Shown piece by piece: positions 54,236-62,024 of a stretch of 64,000 bases of DNA. The stretch comes from Verrucomicrobiales bacterium (GTDB lineage Bacteria > Verrucomicrobiota > Verrucomicrobiia > Verrucomicrobiales > V1-33). The stretch is taken from assembly GCA_028293125.1 (NCBI GenBank), contig JAQGPJ010000048.1, positions 1-64,000 of the forward strand, read 5' to 3'. Below the pieces are notes generated by a model. It made no database searches, was not told the origin of the DNA, and saw nothing but the letters and a program-made list of their open reading frames with translations. Within the stretch, counting starts at the first letter, position 1. Every line of letters begins with the position of its first letter. Position numbers and translations under genes: made by a program.

Positions 54236-55558
54236 CTATTTCCGTAGATCACTCATCAGGTCGAGAATGTCTTTCCGCAGATCAAAAAGCTCGGTGCGGG
54301 CGGACGTCAGCCATTGGCGGGTGTCCTTGCCCAGGCCGGACATCTGGATGGAGGAAAGGGCGTGCATGGCCTCGTTCAGCGGCACCTGCGCGCGTTTCAG
54401 CATGGCGATGACAAATCCAGGCTCCGGATCATACCCATGCATGGTGCCGTCCAAAGCGGCGGCCAGTTTGCCGCCGAGGGCGATGATGCTGATGATGACG
54501 CTGAGCACCGGGCTTTCCCTGGCGATGTCGCCCTCCAGCAGGCCACGGGTTTTGGCGTCCCGCTGCAGGCGCAGCGCGAAATCCATGGCCCGGCGGCTGA
54601 GCGGGTGGTGGGCCCCCTCCTCATCCTCGGTCAGCAGGGCGGCGCTCTCGATAAGGTCCTCGGGATCATGCGGCTGCAGGCTCTCGGTCACATCCTGCCA
54701 ATCGTCGCGGAACTCCTCCACCTCCTCCGGCTCCCAGCCCATGGCCTCGGCAATCAGACGCTCACGCTGCGGATGGTCCCGATAGCGGTCAAAAGCCTCC
54801 TGATAGGCCTCCGCACGGCGGTCAGCCTCGCGGAGCTCCTGCTCCCATTCGAATTCATTCAGCGGCTCCTCATCCTCATCGTCCTCATCATCGACGGAGT
54901 CACCCACTCCCTCCCCCCCGCCGCCACCCATCACGGCGGAGTCCATGCCGGCGTCATCATCCGTGCTGTTGCCAAAATCATCGTCCGTCTCCTCATCAGT
55001 GCCGTCAAATTCCTCCTCCTCGTCCTCGGAGTCCTCATCATCGAGATCCGGTCCGCCGGTGATGGAATCTAGATAGGCATGGAAATTCGTCTGGCTTTCA
55101 CGCAGCTGCAGCGTGTCCTCCCGGGCGGTCATGGACCACTCGGGGGTGCTGATTTCCAGATTGAAACCGGTGCTTTCAAGGACCATACGGCCATTGGAAT
55201 CGCTGAACCACTCCAGATACAGGCAGTTGGCCACCTGGCTGGGGATGGGCTGCTTGCTCTCCAGCAGCCGGATCACCTCATCCTCACTCACCGTGGGGAT
55301 GCGCACCTTACGGGAGGCGGTCATGTCCCCCACCAGGCCGGTTTGCTCCGTGGAGACCAGATTGGCGGCGGTTTCCGCCTGCGGCTCCGGATTTTCAAAT
55401 TTCAGGGTGCAGCCAGCGATGTCCCGCAGGCAGTTGCCCGCGAGACTGAGTCGGACCGGCTCCGGACGGCCCACAAGCTGGATCCATCCGGTCACCCGGC
55501 CCCGCGATGTGTTTGAGATTTCACCGCGGATGATCGCCTTTTCGAGCCGGATTGCCAT
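54236..55558 (-). CDS. Hypothetical protein with long acidic linker
   Basis: 440 residues. Residues 1-165 are a beta-rich domain, 171-232 are an extreme Asp/Glu linker with a poly-Gly patch (about 211-219), and 235-440 are a helical domain. There is no signal peptide or membrane helix, so it should be cytoplasmic. No catalytic motif is visible. It heads a minus-strand run of lipoprotein, exonuclease and rpsA genes. The helical part recalls no domain I can name. Confidence 0.75.
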   Translation of the reverse strand: MAIRLEKAIIRGEISNTSRGRVTGWIQLVGRPEPVRLSLAGNCLRDIAGCTLKFENPEPQAETAANLVSTEQTGLVGDMTASRKVRIPTVSEDEVIRLLESKQPIPSQVANCLYLEWFSDSNGRMVLESTGFNLEISTPEWSMTAREDTLQLRESQTNFHAYLDSITGGPDLDDEDSEDEEEEFDGTDEETDDDFGNSTDDDAGMDSAVMGGGGGEGVGDSVDDEDDEDEEPLNEFEWEQELREADRRAEAYQEAFDRYRDHPQRERLIAEAMGWEPEEVEEFRDDWQDVTESLQPHDPEDLIESAALLTEDEEGAHHPLSRRAMDFALRLQRDAKTRGLLEGDIARESPVLSVIISIIALGGKLAAALDGTMHGYDPEPGFVIAMLKRAQVPLNEAMHALSSIQMSGLGKDTRQWLTSARTELFDLRKDILDLMSDLRK

Positions 55559-55747
55559 GGAGGAATTTAATTGGGGAATGGTTGGAGACTACTGTGATGG
55601 CGTGTGCGGTGTCAACCGTCGGGGGGTGCAGTTTTCAGTTGGCATGGAGCGGGATTCAGATCATGTGCCCGTTTCGGTGCCTGTTGGAGGAATCCCAGCA
55701 GTTCGCGGGCCATTTGAAAACGAGCCCTGTTTTGCCTTTTCATCCGC

Positions 55748-56635
55748 ATGAATCCCCTGCCCCTCTCCGTGCCTGTCATCACCCGGGACGAGGCCGCCAA
55801 TCTGGAGCGCTGCCTGAACAGCGTGGCGGGGCTGGCGGCGGAGATCGTGGTGGTGGACAGCGGCTCCACGGACGGCACGCGGGCCATCGCGGAGCGCCAC
55901 GGCGCGCGCTGGTCGCACCAGGACTGGCTGGGCTACCGGGATCAGAAGCGGGTGGCGCTGGCCCTCTGCACCCAGCCGTGGGTGCTGGCTTTGGATGCCG
56001 ACGAGGAGGTGTCGCCAGCCATGCGCGTGGATATCCTGGCTTTTTTTAAGGATCTGAGGGAGGCGGAAAAACAGGGAGGAAAAAGCGATGGAAAACATCA
56101 GAAAAGCAACGCCTCTGCCCTGCCCGACGGTGCAAGTTTCCCGCGCAAAGTGTGGTTTCTGGGCCGGTGGATCACGCACGGCGACTGGTACCCCGACCGC
56201 AAGCTGCGGCTGGCCCGGCGGGAGAGGGCACAGTGGACCGGCAGCCCGGAGCACGACCGGCTGGAGGTGCCGGGACCGGTGAGGAAATGCAGAGGCGATC
56301 TGCACCATTTCTCCTTCCCGGACATGGCCCGCTATGTCACCAAGATCAACATCTTCGCCGACGAGTATCTGAAGCGCCAACTGGCCGACGGACGCCGCTG
56401 GTCGCTGGCGGAGACGCTCCTGCGTCCATTCTGGCGGTTTGTCAGGGCGTATTTCCTGCGGCGTGGGTTTCTGGATGGCTTTCCGGGACTGTGGATCGCC
56501 TGGAGCACCGCTTATCAAACCTTTGTCCGGCACAGCCGGCTGTATGAACACACCCACCGGGGCGGCCCTCCGGAGGAGACAGGTTCCGGAAAAGCCGGCT
56601 CCGGGCAGGCCGGAGGCAAAGGAGGTGAAGGGTGA
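55748..56635 (+). CDS. Family 2 glycosyltransferase (LPS-core WaaE/KdtX-like)
   Basis: 295 residues. A GT-A fold start (SVPVITRDEAANLERCLNSV), VVVDSGSTDGT and the metal-binding DADEE (LALDADEEV) are present. The later block HGDWYPDRKLRLARR and the Arg-rich C-terminus match the WaaE/KdtX branch that adds a sugar to the LPS inner core. Its last codons overlap the GTG start of the next gene, and a good ribosome binding site (GGAGG) lies within its end. The Gly/Ser-rich tail after about 275 is atypical. Confidence 0.88.
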   Translation: MNPLPLSVPVITRDEAANLERCLNSVAGLAAEIVVVDSGSTDGTRAIAERHGARWSHQDWLGYRDQKRVALALCTQPWVLALDADEEVSPAMRVDILAFFKDLREAEKQGGKSDGKHQKSNASALPDGASFPRKVWFLGRWITHGDWYPDRKLRLARRERAQWTGSPEHDRLEVPGPVRKCRGDLHHFSFPDMARYVTKINIFADEYLKRQLADGRRWSLAETLLRPFWRFVRAYFLRRGFLDGFPGLWIAWSTAYQTFVRHSRLYEHTHRGGPPEETGSGKAGSGQAGGKGGEG

Positions 56636-57726
56636 GGATCGCGCTGCTTTACCACCAGTTCATCGTCCGCGGCGGACTGGAGGGCTACCTTCGGGAATTC
56701 GCGGGGCAGCTGGTGGCAGCGGGCCATGAACTGGTGCTGGTGGCCAGCCGGGTGGATGACACTCTGCGGACCTTGGCGGGCGAAGTGCGGCTGATTCCCC
56801 CGGCGGCATCGTCGCTGGGCACCCTGCGGAGGTTCGCGGAGCGGAGCGCGGCCATGGTGCCGGAACTAAGGGCGGATGCGGTGCTGGGGTTTGGCCGCAC
56901 CTGGCGGCAGGACATCCACCGCGCCGGCGGGGGCTGCCACTGGCATTACTCACGGATGCTGCCGTGGTGCAAGCGCTGGAGGCTCAAAAACCGCTGGGAG
57001 CTGGCCGCCGAGCGGCGGCTCTACACTGGAGGCGGCACCCGGCTGTTCGCGGTGAACTCCGCCAAGGTCCGCACGGAGCTGGCCGAGGCCTATAAAGTGC
57101 CGCCGGAGCGCGTGCGCATCATCCGCACAGCGGTGGACACGGACCGCTGGCGACCGGCGGTCGATGACGCGGCCCGGACCGCACTGCGTGCCGCCCTGGG
57201 AATCCCGTCCGGCGCTCCCGCCCTGCTGTTCGCCTCACTGGACCACCGCCGCAAAGGGCTGGACACTTTGCTGAAGGCGCTGGCCCGGGTGCCCGGCGCG
57301 CATCTTTGGGTTGCGGGCCAAAAGTTGGATGCCTGGCAGGACCGCATCCGGCGTCTGGGCCTGACAGACCGCATCACCGGCATCGGCCGCGCGGAGCTGC
57401 GGCCGTATTTTCAGGCGGCGGACTGGTTTGTGCATCCCACCCACTACGATGCCTGCGCCAACACCGTGCTTCAAAGTATGGCCTGCGCCCTGCCCGGCAT
57501 CATCTCCACTGGCGACGGAGCCTCGGAGTTGATCCGGCCCAGGGAAAACGGCCTCATCCTCCAAACCCCTGGCGACCCGGAGGAACTGGCCGCCCTGCTG
57601 CGGACGGCTGCCGGCATGTCCACGGAGCACCGCTCCCGCCTGGCCGCTGCCGCCCGTGAAACCGTGCGCCCGCTGACCTGGAGTGCCCACCTGGCTGGCT
57701 GGATGCAGGCTTTGGCGGAGCTTTGA
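56632..57726 (+). CDS. Family 4 glycosyltransferase (WaaG-like)
   Basis: 364 residues from a GTG at 56632 that overlaps the previous stop as GTGA, preceded by GGAGGTGAAGG. GT-B fold: an N-terminal Rossmann half (VRGGLEGYLREFAGQLVAAGHEL), the donor-binding half (FASLDHRRKGLDTLLKAL) and the C-terminal motif HPTHYDACANTVLQSMACALP with the E of GASELI. This is the pattern of LPS glucosyltransferase I (WaaG). With the family 2 enzyme it forms a two-gene core-oligosaccharide unit at the cytoplasmic membrane face. Confidence 0.9.
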   Translation: MRIALLYHQFIVRGGLEGYLREFAGQLVAAGHELVLVASRVDDTLRTLAGEVRLIPPAASSLGTLRRFAERSAAMVPELRADAVLGFGRTWRQDIHRAGGGCHWHYSRMLPWCKRWRLKNRWELAAERRLYTGGGTRLFAVNSAKVRTELAEAYKVPPERVRIIRTAVDTDRWRPAVDDAARTALRAALGIPSGAPALLFASLDHRRKGLDTLLKALARVPGAHLWVAGQKLDAWQDRIRRLGLTDRITGIGRAELRPYFQAADWFVHPTHYDACANTVLQSMACALPGIISTGDGASELIRPRENGLILQTPGDPEELAALLRTAAGMSTEHRSRLAAAARETVRPLTWSAHLAGWMQALAEL

Positions 57727-57788
57727 GGCTGCCGGCTCTATTCCGGCATGAAACCGTCCGGGATGGAAATGGGGAAATTGCCGCCGTG

Positions 57789-58259
57789 TCAGGCCAGTTC
57801 GAAAATGACCTCGATCTCCACCGCGATATTGCCCGGCAGCGGTCCCATGCCCACGGCGCTGCGGGCACCGATGCCGTGCTCCTCCCCGAAGACCTGGGCG
57901 AAAAGCTCGCTGCACCCGTTGATGACCTTGGGATGATCGTAGAATTCCGGTGCCGAGTTCACCATGCCCAGCATCTTGACCACGCGGCCAATGGCATTCA
58001 GCGAGCCAAAGTGGGAGCGCACGGTGGCCAGGAGGGCCAGGCCCACCTGACGCGCCGCCGCATAACCCTCCTCAAGATTAAGATCGCCGCCGACACGGCC
58101 CACGATGAGCGATCCATCCGTGCGGACCGGTCCATGGCCGGAGATGTAGGCCAGATTTCCGGTGACCACCACCGGTCGGTAAACGGCAACCGGTTTCGGT
58201 GCGGGCGGGAGTTCGAAGGCAAGGCGGGAAAAGCGTTCTTCGTGTGTCTGGGCATCCAT
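57789..58259 (-). CDS. RidA-family protein (YjgF/UK114)
   Basis: 156 residues from the ATG at 58259; a GTG at 58268 is the alternative. RidA features are ISGHGP near residue 40, GDLNLEEGYAAARQ, and at the C-terminus the catalytic-Arg block ARSAVGMGPLPGNIAVEIE. RidA enzymes hydrolyse reactive enamine/imine products of PLP enzymes. The subgroup is longer at the N-terminus than canonical RidA (about 130). It converges with the GT4 gene. Confidence 0.88.
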   Translation of the reverse strand: MDAQTHEERFSRLAFELPPAPKPVAVYRPVVVTGNLAYISGHGPVRTDGSLIVGRVGGDLNLEEGYAAARQVGLALLATVRSHFGSLNAIGRVVKMLGMVNSAPEFYDHPKVINGCSELFAQVFGEEHGIGARSAVGMGPLPGNIAVEIEVIFELA

Positions 58260-58370
58260 GCGCGCCACTGAATCCGCAATGCCCGCCGGCGCAAGATGGG
58301 AGATGAAGTGAAAGCCGGGTTCACCTGAACCTCAATAGGCTCCGCGCTCCGCATCCAGCGGCCCCTTCTG

Positions 58371-59522
58371 TCAGGGCGGCGGAGCCGCCAGCCCGGTTTT
58401 GACATCCAGCTGGGTGACCTGTCCCGCCACCGCCTCCGACACATCGCCGTGCGGATTATGGGCAAAGACGGAATGGGCCAGCAGATTGCCGGTGCAGGAG
58501 GCGTCATTCACCCGGAAAGCCTCGCCCCCCATATGCTGGCAGCGCAGACCGCTGAAAACATTATCCCGGCAGGTCAGCGAGGCATCCTTGTCCACCTGGG
58601 CCACAAACACGCCGTGAGCACTGTTGTGCTGGATGGTCAGGTTCTGAAACACATTCGACGAGCTGTCGCGCATGAAAATCCCCTGGGCGCCATTGTGCTC
58701 CAGCAGGCTGTTGACGATGGCGTTCCGGTGGAAGCGGATGTCCAGGGAGATGCCGGCATACTGATTGTGGTGCAGGTGCAGTCCGGTGAAGACACTTTCC
58801 TCTGTTTCGTAGCAGGCCAACCCGTCGAAGTGGTTGTCCCAGGCCTCAAAATCCGTGACCACCACCCGGCGGCAGACTTTTTCCATCACCAGCCCGCCGG
58901 AGCGTCCGCGCGTGGCTTTGATGCGCTCGATGCGGCTGTCCTCCACGCCCCGGACCGTCAGGCAGTTGTTGCGGATATACGCCCTGCCGCCGCTGTCGCA
59001 GATACCGTCCCAGCATTCCATGTTCTGGGTGTGCCGGTTGCCGTCGAGCGTCAGGTCGCTGACGGTCAGATTCCGCGTTTTCCGCACCACCGGCGTCTCC
59101 GTGCTGCCCATGATGATCACCGGACAGTTGCAGCCGTCCCTGGTGAAAAGGATGGTTTCAGGACCCGCCCCGCGCAGGGTGATGTTATCACGGTCCAGCA
59201 CCACCGGACCATTGCAGATGTATTTGCCCGCCGGCAGAAAAACCGTGCCTCCCTCCGGAGGCAGCGCCTTCACGGCGGCCATGATGGCAGCCAGCGTTTT
59301 TCCCTGCACCACCTGCTCATGCCGGCCCGGAGCGGGGCCAGCGGCCGGGGCTGGGGGTTCCGCCGTTGGGGCTGAAACGGTTTTGGCGTCTGCTGCGGGA
59401 GCGGTTGTTATGGAGGCGGCGGCGGACGGCGCGGGGGGTAATGAAGGTTCCCGGGCATCCATCCGGTCCAAGCCGGAATGGGAGAGGAGAAGGACCGTGA
59501 AAAGGCAAACCAGGCACCGCAT
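58371..59522 (-). CDS. Secreted right-handed parallel beta-helix protein
   Basis: 383 residues: signal peptide (about 1-24), a Pro/Ala linker (about 28-66), then a beta-helix with periodic N/D-rich turns (LTVSDLTLDGNRHTQN; NNCLTVRGVEDSRIERI; VFQNLTIQHNSAHG). The opening GGTVFLPAGKYICNGPVVL is the pectate-lyase-like cap. Such proteins bind or cleave polysaccharides, but many are non-enzymatic. No catalytic Asp/Arg set could be assigned. Confidence 0.85.
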   Translation of the reverse strand: MRCLVCLFTVLLLSHSGLDRMDAREPSLPPAPSAAASITTAPAADAKTVSAPTAEPPAPAAGPAPGRHEQVVQGKTLAAIMAAVKALPPEGGTVFLPAGKYICNGPVVLDRDNITLRGAGPETILFTRDGCNCPVIIMGSTETPVVRKTRNLTVSDLTLDGNRHTQNMECWDGICDSGGRAYIRNNCLTVRGVEDSRIERIKATRGRSGGLVMEKVCRRVVVTDFEAWDNHFDGLACYETEESVFTGLHLHHNQYAGISLDIRFHRNAIVNSLLEHNGAQGIFMRDSSSNVFQNLTIQHNSAHGVFVAQVDKDASLTCRDNVFSGLRCQHMGGEAFRVNDASCTGNLLAHSVFAHNPHGDVSEAVAGQVTQLDVKTGLAAPPP

Positions 59523-59861
59523 AGTGGTGGGGAATAGGATGGCAGATCACCAACAAATACGGCGGCAACGGGAGCTTTGCACAGGGAAAGGAGGGACCGG
59601 ATTGGCTTCCATCAGCCTTGGCTTGGAATGCTGTGGAGCCTGTTTGAAAAATGCCCGTGCCGGGAGGCCCCGGCTCTGATGATGCCAGCTCAAAAAGAAC
59701 TGCGTCCGGAGAATGGACTTGAGCAGAAGGCTGGAGAATGGCAATCAGCACACGGGCCTGGTGGATGACGCTGTTTTCAAACTGATGCTGGAACTCAAAA
59801 ACTGGGGGGAACTGACATTCGAACGATGCCAGTCCCCCGCTCACCGACAAAACCAAAAACC
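59523..59861. other. 339-base intergenic region, no gene seen
   Basis: It separates two divergent genes, the beta-helix protein and the acetyltransferase, and should hold both promoters. A small GCCGGG/CCCGGC hairpin (about 59659-59675) lacks a T run. No other structure was found. Confidence 0.45.
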
Positions 59862-60356
59862 ATGTTGGACGTTCAGATCGTGGAGGCAGATCCGGCTGAC
59901 CCCGCGCATGCCGGGGCCATGGTGGATCTGCTGGATGCCTATGCGGGAAGCCAAAGTGGCGGAGGCCAGCCTTTGCCGGCAGCCACAAGGGAAAAGCTTC
60001 CGGCAGCCCTCGCGGCCCGTCCCACCGCCCATGTTCTCCTTGCCTATGCCGGCGGCAGGCCGGCGGGGCTGCTTATCTCGTTCGAGGGGTTCTCCACCTT
60101 CCAATGCCGGCCTCTTTTGAATATTCACGATCTGATCGTGGAAGAGAGCTTCCGCGGCCGGGGTTTGTGCAAACAGCTCCTCGCCGCCGCCGAGTTCCTG
60201 GCCCGGCGGCTTGGCTGCTGCAAACTCACCCTCGAAGTGCTGGAGGGAAACACCATCGCCCAGGCCGCCTACCGGTCCTGCGGCTTTCAGGGTTACGAAC
60301 TCGACCCCGCGTTTGGAAAAGCGCTTTTCTGGGAGAAGAAGCTGCCGCCTCCATGA
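59862..60356 (+). CDS. GNAT-family N-acetyltransferase
   Basis: 164 residues from the ATG at 59862. The acetyl-CoA pyrophosphate loop is RGRGLCKQLL (motif A, about 99-108) after the beta strand NIHDLIVEE. Motif B ends with AAYRSCGFQGYE. The substrate amine is unknown; the C-terminal FWEKKL is usual for this group. No partner gene is in the same direction. Confidence 0.88.
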   Translation: MLDVQIVEADPADPAHAGAMVDLLDAYAGSQSGGGQPLPAATREKLPAALAARPTAHVLLAYAGGRPAGLLISFEGFSTFQCRPLLNIHDLIVEESFRGRGLCKQLLAAAEFLARRLGCCKLTLEVLEGNTIAQAAYRSCGFQGYELDPAFGKALFWEKKLPPP

Positions 60357-60486
60357 CTCCCCTGCCCTGCGGCGCACATTCCGGGTTTTCCTCAACCGGA
60401 TCCGGAGCCGCCGCGGCGCTGAACTCCATTCCGCCTGTGCCTGTGCTTTGATTCCTGCGGTTGATTGACTTCCACAGACCGCCGGC

Positions 60487-61806
60487 TCAATGCAACCCGG
60501 TCTGCACATCCTCCAGCACGGTGCCTTTGGTTTCCGGCATGCTCAGCCGCACCCACAGAAGCTGAAGAACCATCATGCCGCAGAAGAAAGCGAAGACCCA
60601 GCCTGCATCGAATTTCTGCATCATGGTCGGAAAAATGGTGGTGATAAGCGCGGCGAAAACCCAATGGGTGCCACTGCCCAACGCCTGTCCGGAGGCGCGG
60701 TGCTGATTCGGGAAAATCTCGGAAATGAACACCCAGATCACGGTTCCTGATCCAATGGCGTGCGCGGCGATAAAGAGGAAGATGCACGCCGGGACGATAT
60801 TGAAATGCCCAGTGAAAAAGGCCCAGGCGGTGAGCCCGAGGGACACAATGTAGCCAAAGGAGCCCATGGTCAGCAGAGCCCGGCGGCCCAGCCGGTCGAT
60901 GAGCCACAGTCCGGTGAAGGTGAACACCAGATTCGTGAAACCGATGCCGATGGACGTGAGCATTGCCGCATGGGTGCCCAGTCCGGTGAGTTCAAAAATG
61001 CGCGGTGCAAAATACAGCACAGCATTGATGCCGGAGACCTGATTGAAGAACGCGATCAGAAAGGCCATGGTGATGGGCTTGCCGAGGCCGGCGGACCAGA
61101 ATCCGCCGCCGGCTTTCCGGGGCACCGCGGAGGCGGCGATTTCCTCCGCCTTGGCGTCAAGCGCCTCCTCGGATGCCAGTGGCTGGATTTGGCGCAAAAC
61201 CCGGATGGCGGTTTCCCGGTCGCCACGGTGGGTAATCAACCACCGGGGGCTTTCCGGCAGGCTCAGACAGAGAACCGTGTAGACCAGTGAGGGGACAGCC
61301 ACCACCCCCAGCATCCACCGCCAGGCATCCGGTCCGAGCAGCGACAGGGCGGCATTGGAGCCGAAGGCGGCGACAATGCCGAACACGATATTGAATTGGA
61401 ACAGTCCCGCAAGCCTGCCCCGTTGCTCCGCAGGTGCAATCTCCGCAATGTAAAGCGGCGAGACGACTGTGGAAACCCCAATGCCCAGACCACCGATGAA
61501 ACGGGCCACGGTGAAAGTGACGACATCCTGGGCGAAGGCGGTGCCGATGGCAGAGATGAAGTAAAGAATCCCGATGCCCAGCAGCGTGGCCCGGCGGCCC
61601 CAACGGTCTGTGGGGATGCCCCCCAGCACGGAGCCCACCACCGTGCCGTACAGGGCGGAGGCTATGGCCACCCCGTGCAAAACGGTGTCCAGTCCCCACA
61701 GCTTCTGAATGGTCTGCTCCGCCCCGGAAATCACCACCGTGTCAAAACCGAAAAGAAACCCCGCCAGCGCTGAGGTGAGAGACCAGAGAAGGATGTTGTT
61801 TTTCAT
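60487..61806 (-). CDS. MFS sugar porter (sugar:H+ symporter type)
   Basis: 439 residues with twelve predicted helices. Sugar-porter signatures are all present: FGFDTVVISGAEQ in helix 1, DRWGRR and DRLGRR at the two 2-3 loops, PESPRWLI before the central loop, and PETKG at the C-terminus. It should import a hexose or pentose with protons, like XylE/GalP. Two adjacent palindromes at 61861-61881, 55 bases upstream of the start, suggest repression by a small dimeric regulator. Confidence 0.94.
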   Translation of the reverse strand: MKNNILLWSLTSALAGFLFGFDTVVISGAEQTIQKLWGLDTVLHGVAIASALYGTVVGSVLGGIPTDRWGRRATLLGIGILYFISAIGTAFAQDVVTFTVARFIGGLGIGVSTVVSPLYIAEIAPAEQRGRLAGLFQFNIVFGIVAAFGSNAALSLLGPDAWRWMLGVVAVPSLVYTVLCLSLPESPRWLITHRGDRETAIRVLRQIQPLASEEALDAKAEEIAASAVPRKAGGGFWSAGLGKPITMAFLIAFFNQVSGINAVLYFAPRIFELTGLGTHAAMLTSIGIGFTNLVFTFTGLWLIDRLGRRALLTMGSFGYIVSLGLTAWAFFTGHFNIVPACIFLFIAAHAIGSGTVIWVFISEIFPNQHRASGQALGSGTHWVFAALITTIFPTMMQKFDAGWVFAFFCGMMVLQLLWVRLSMPETKGTVLEDVQTGLH

Positions 61807-61860
61807 CGGAGGAAGGTTGCGGGCGGCGGTGTCCGGAGAACAAGGGACCGCCGCGACATT

Positions 61861-61881
61861 GATTTAAATCTGATTAATCAG
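61861..61881. promoter_or_regulatory. Two adjoining palindromes, candidate operator of the sugar porter
   Basis: GATTTAAATC (10 bp, perfect) abuts, with one shared C, CTGATTAATCAG (12 bp, perfect). They lie 55-75 bases upstream of the porter start on the minus strand, where a repressor would block transcription. The AT-rich cores contrast with the GC-rich flanks. Confidence 0.55.
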
Positions 61882-62024
61882 CCTCATACCACGGTGTTTT
61901 ACACGGAAGGAAGCTTGGAATGCGCTTTTCCCGCTGGCGGGTGAACATTTGCACCTGCCTGGCGGAGCATGGTGTGAAGCGGCATGGCATACCTCACCTC
62001 TCCTTCCCGGCATCCCCTGCCCGG

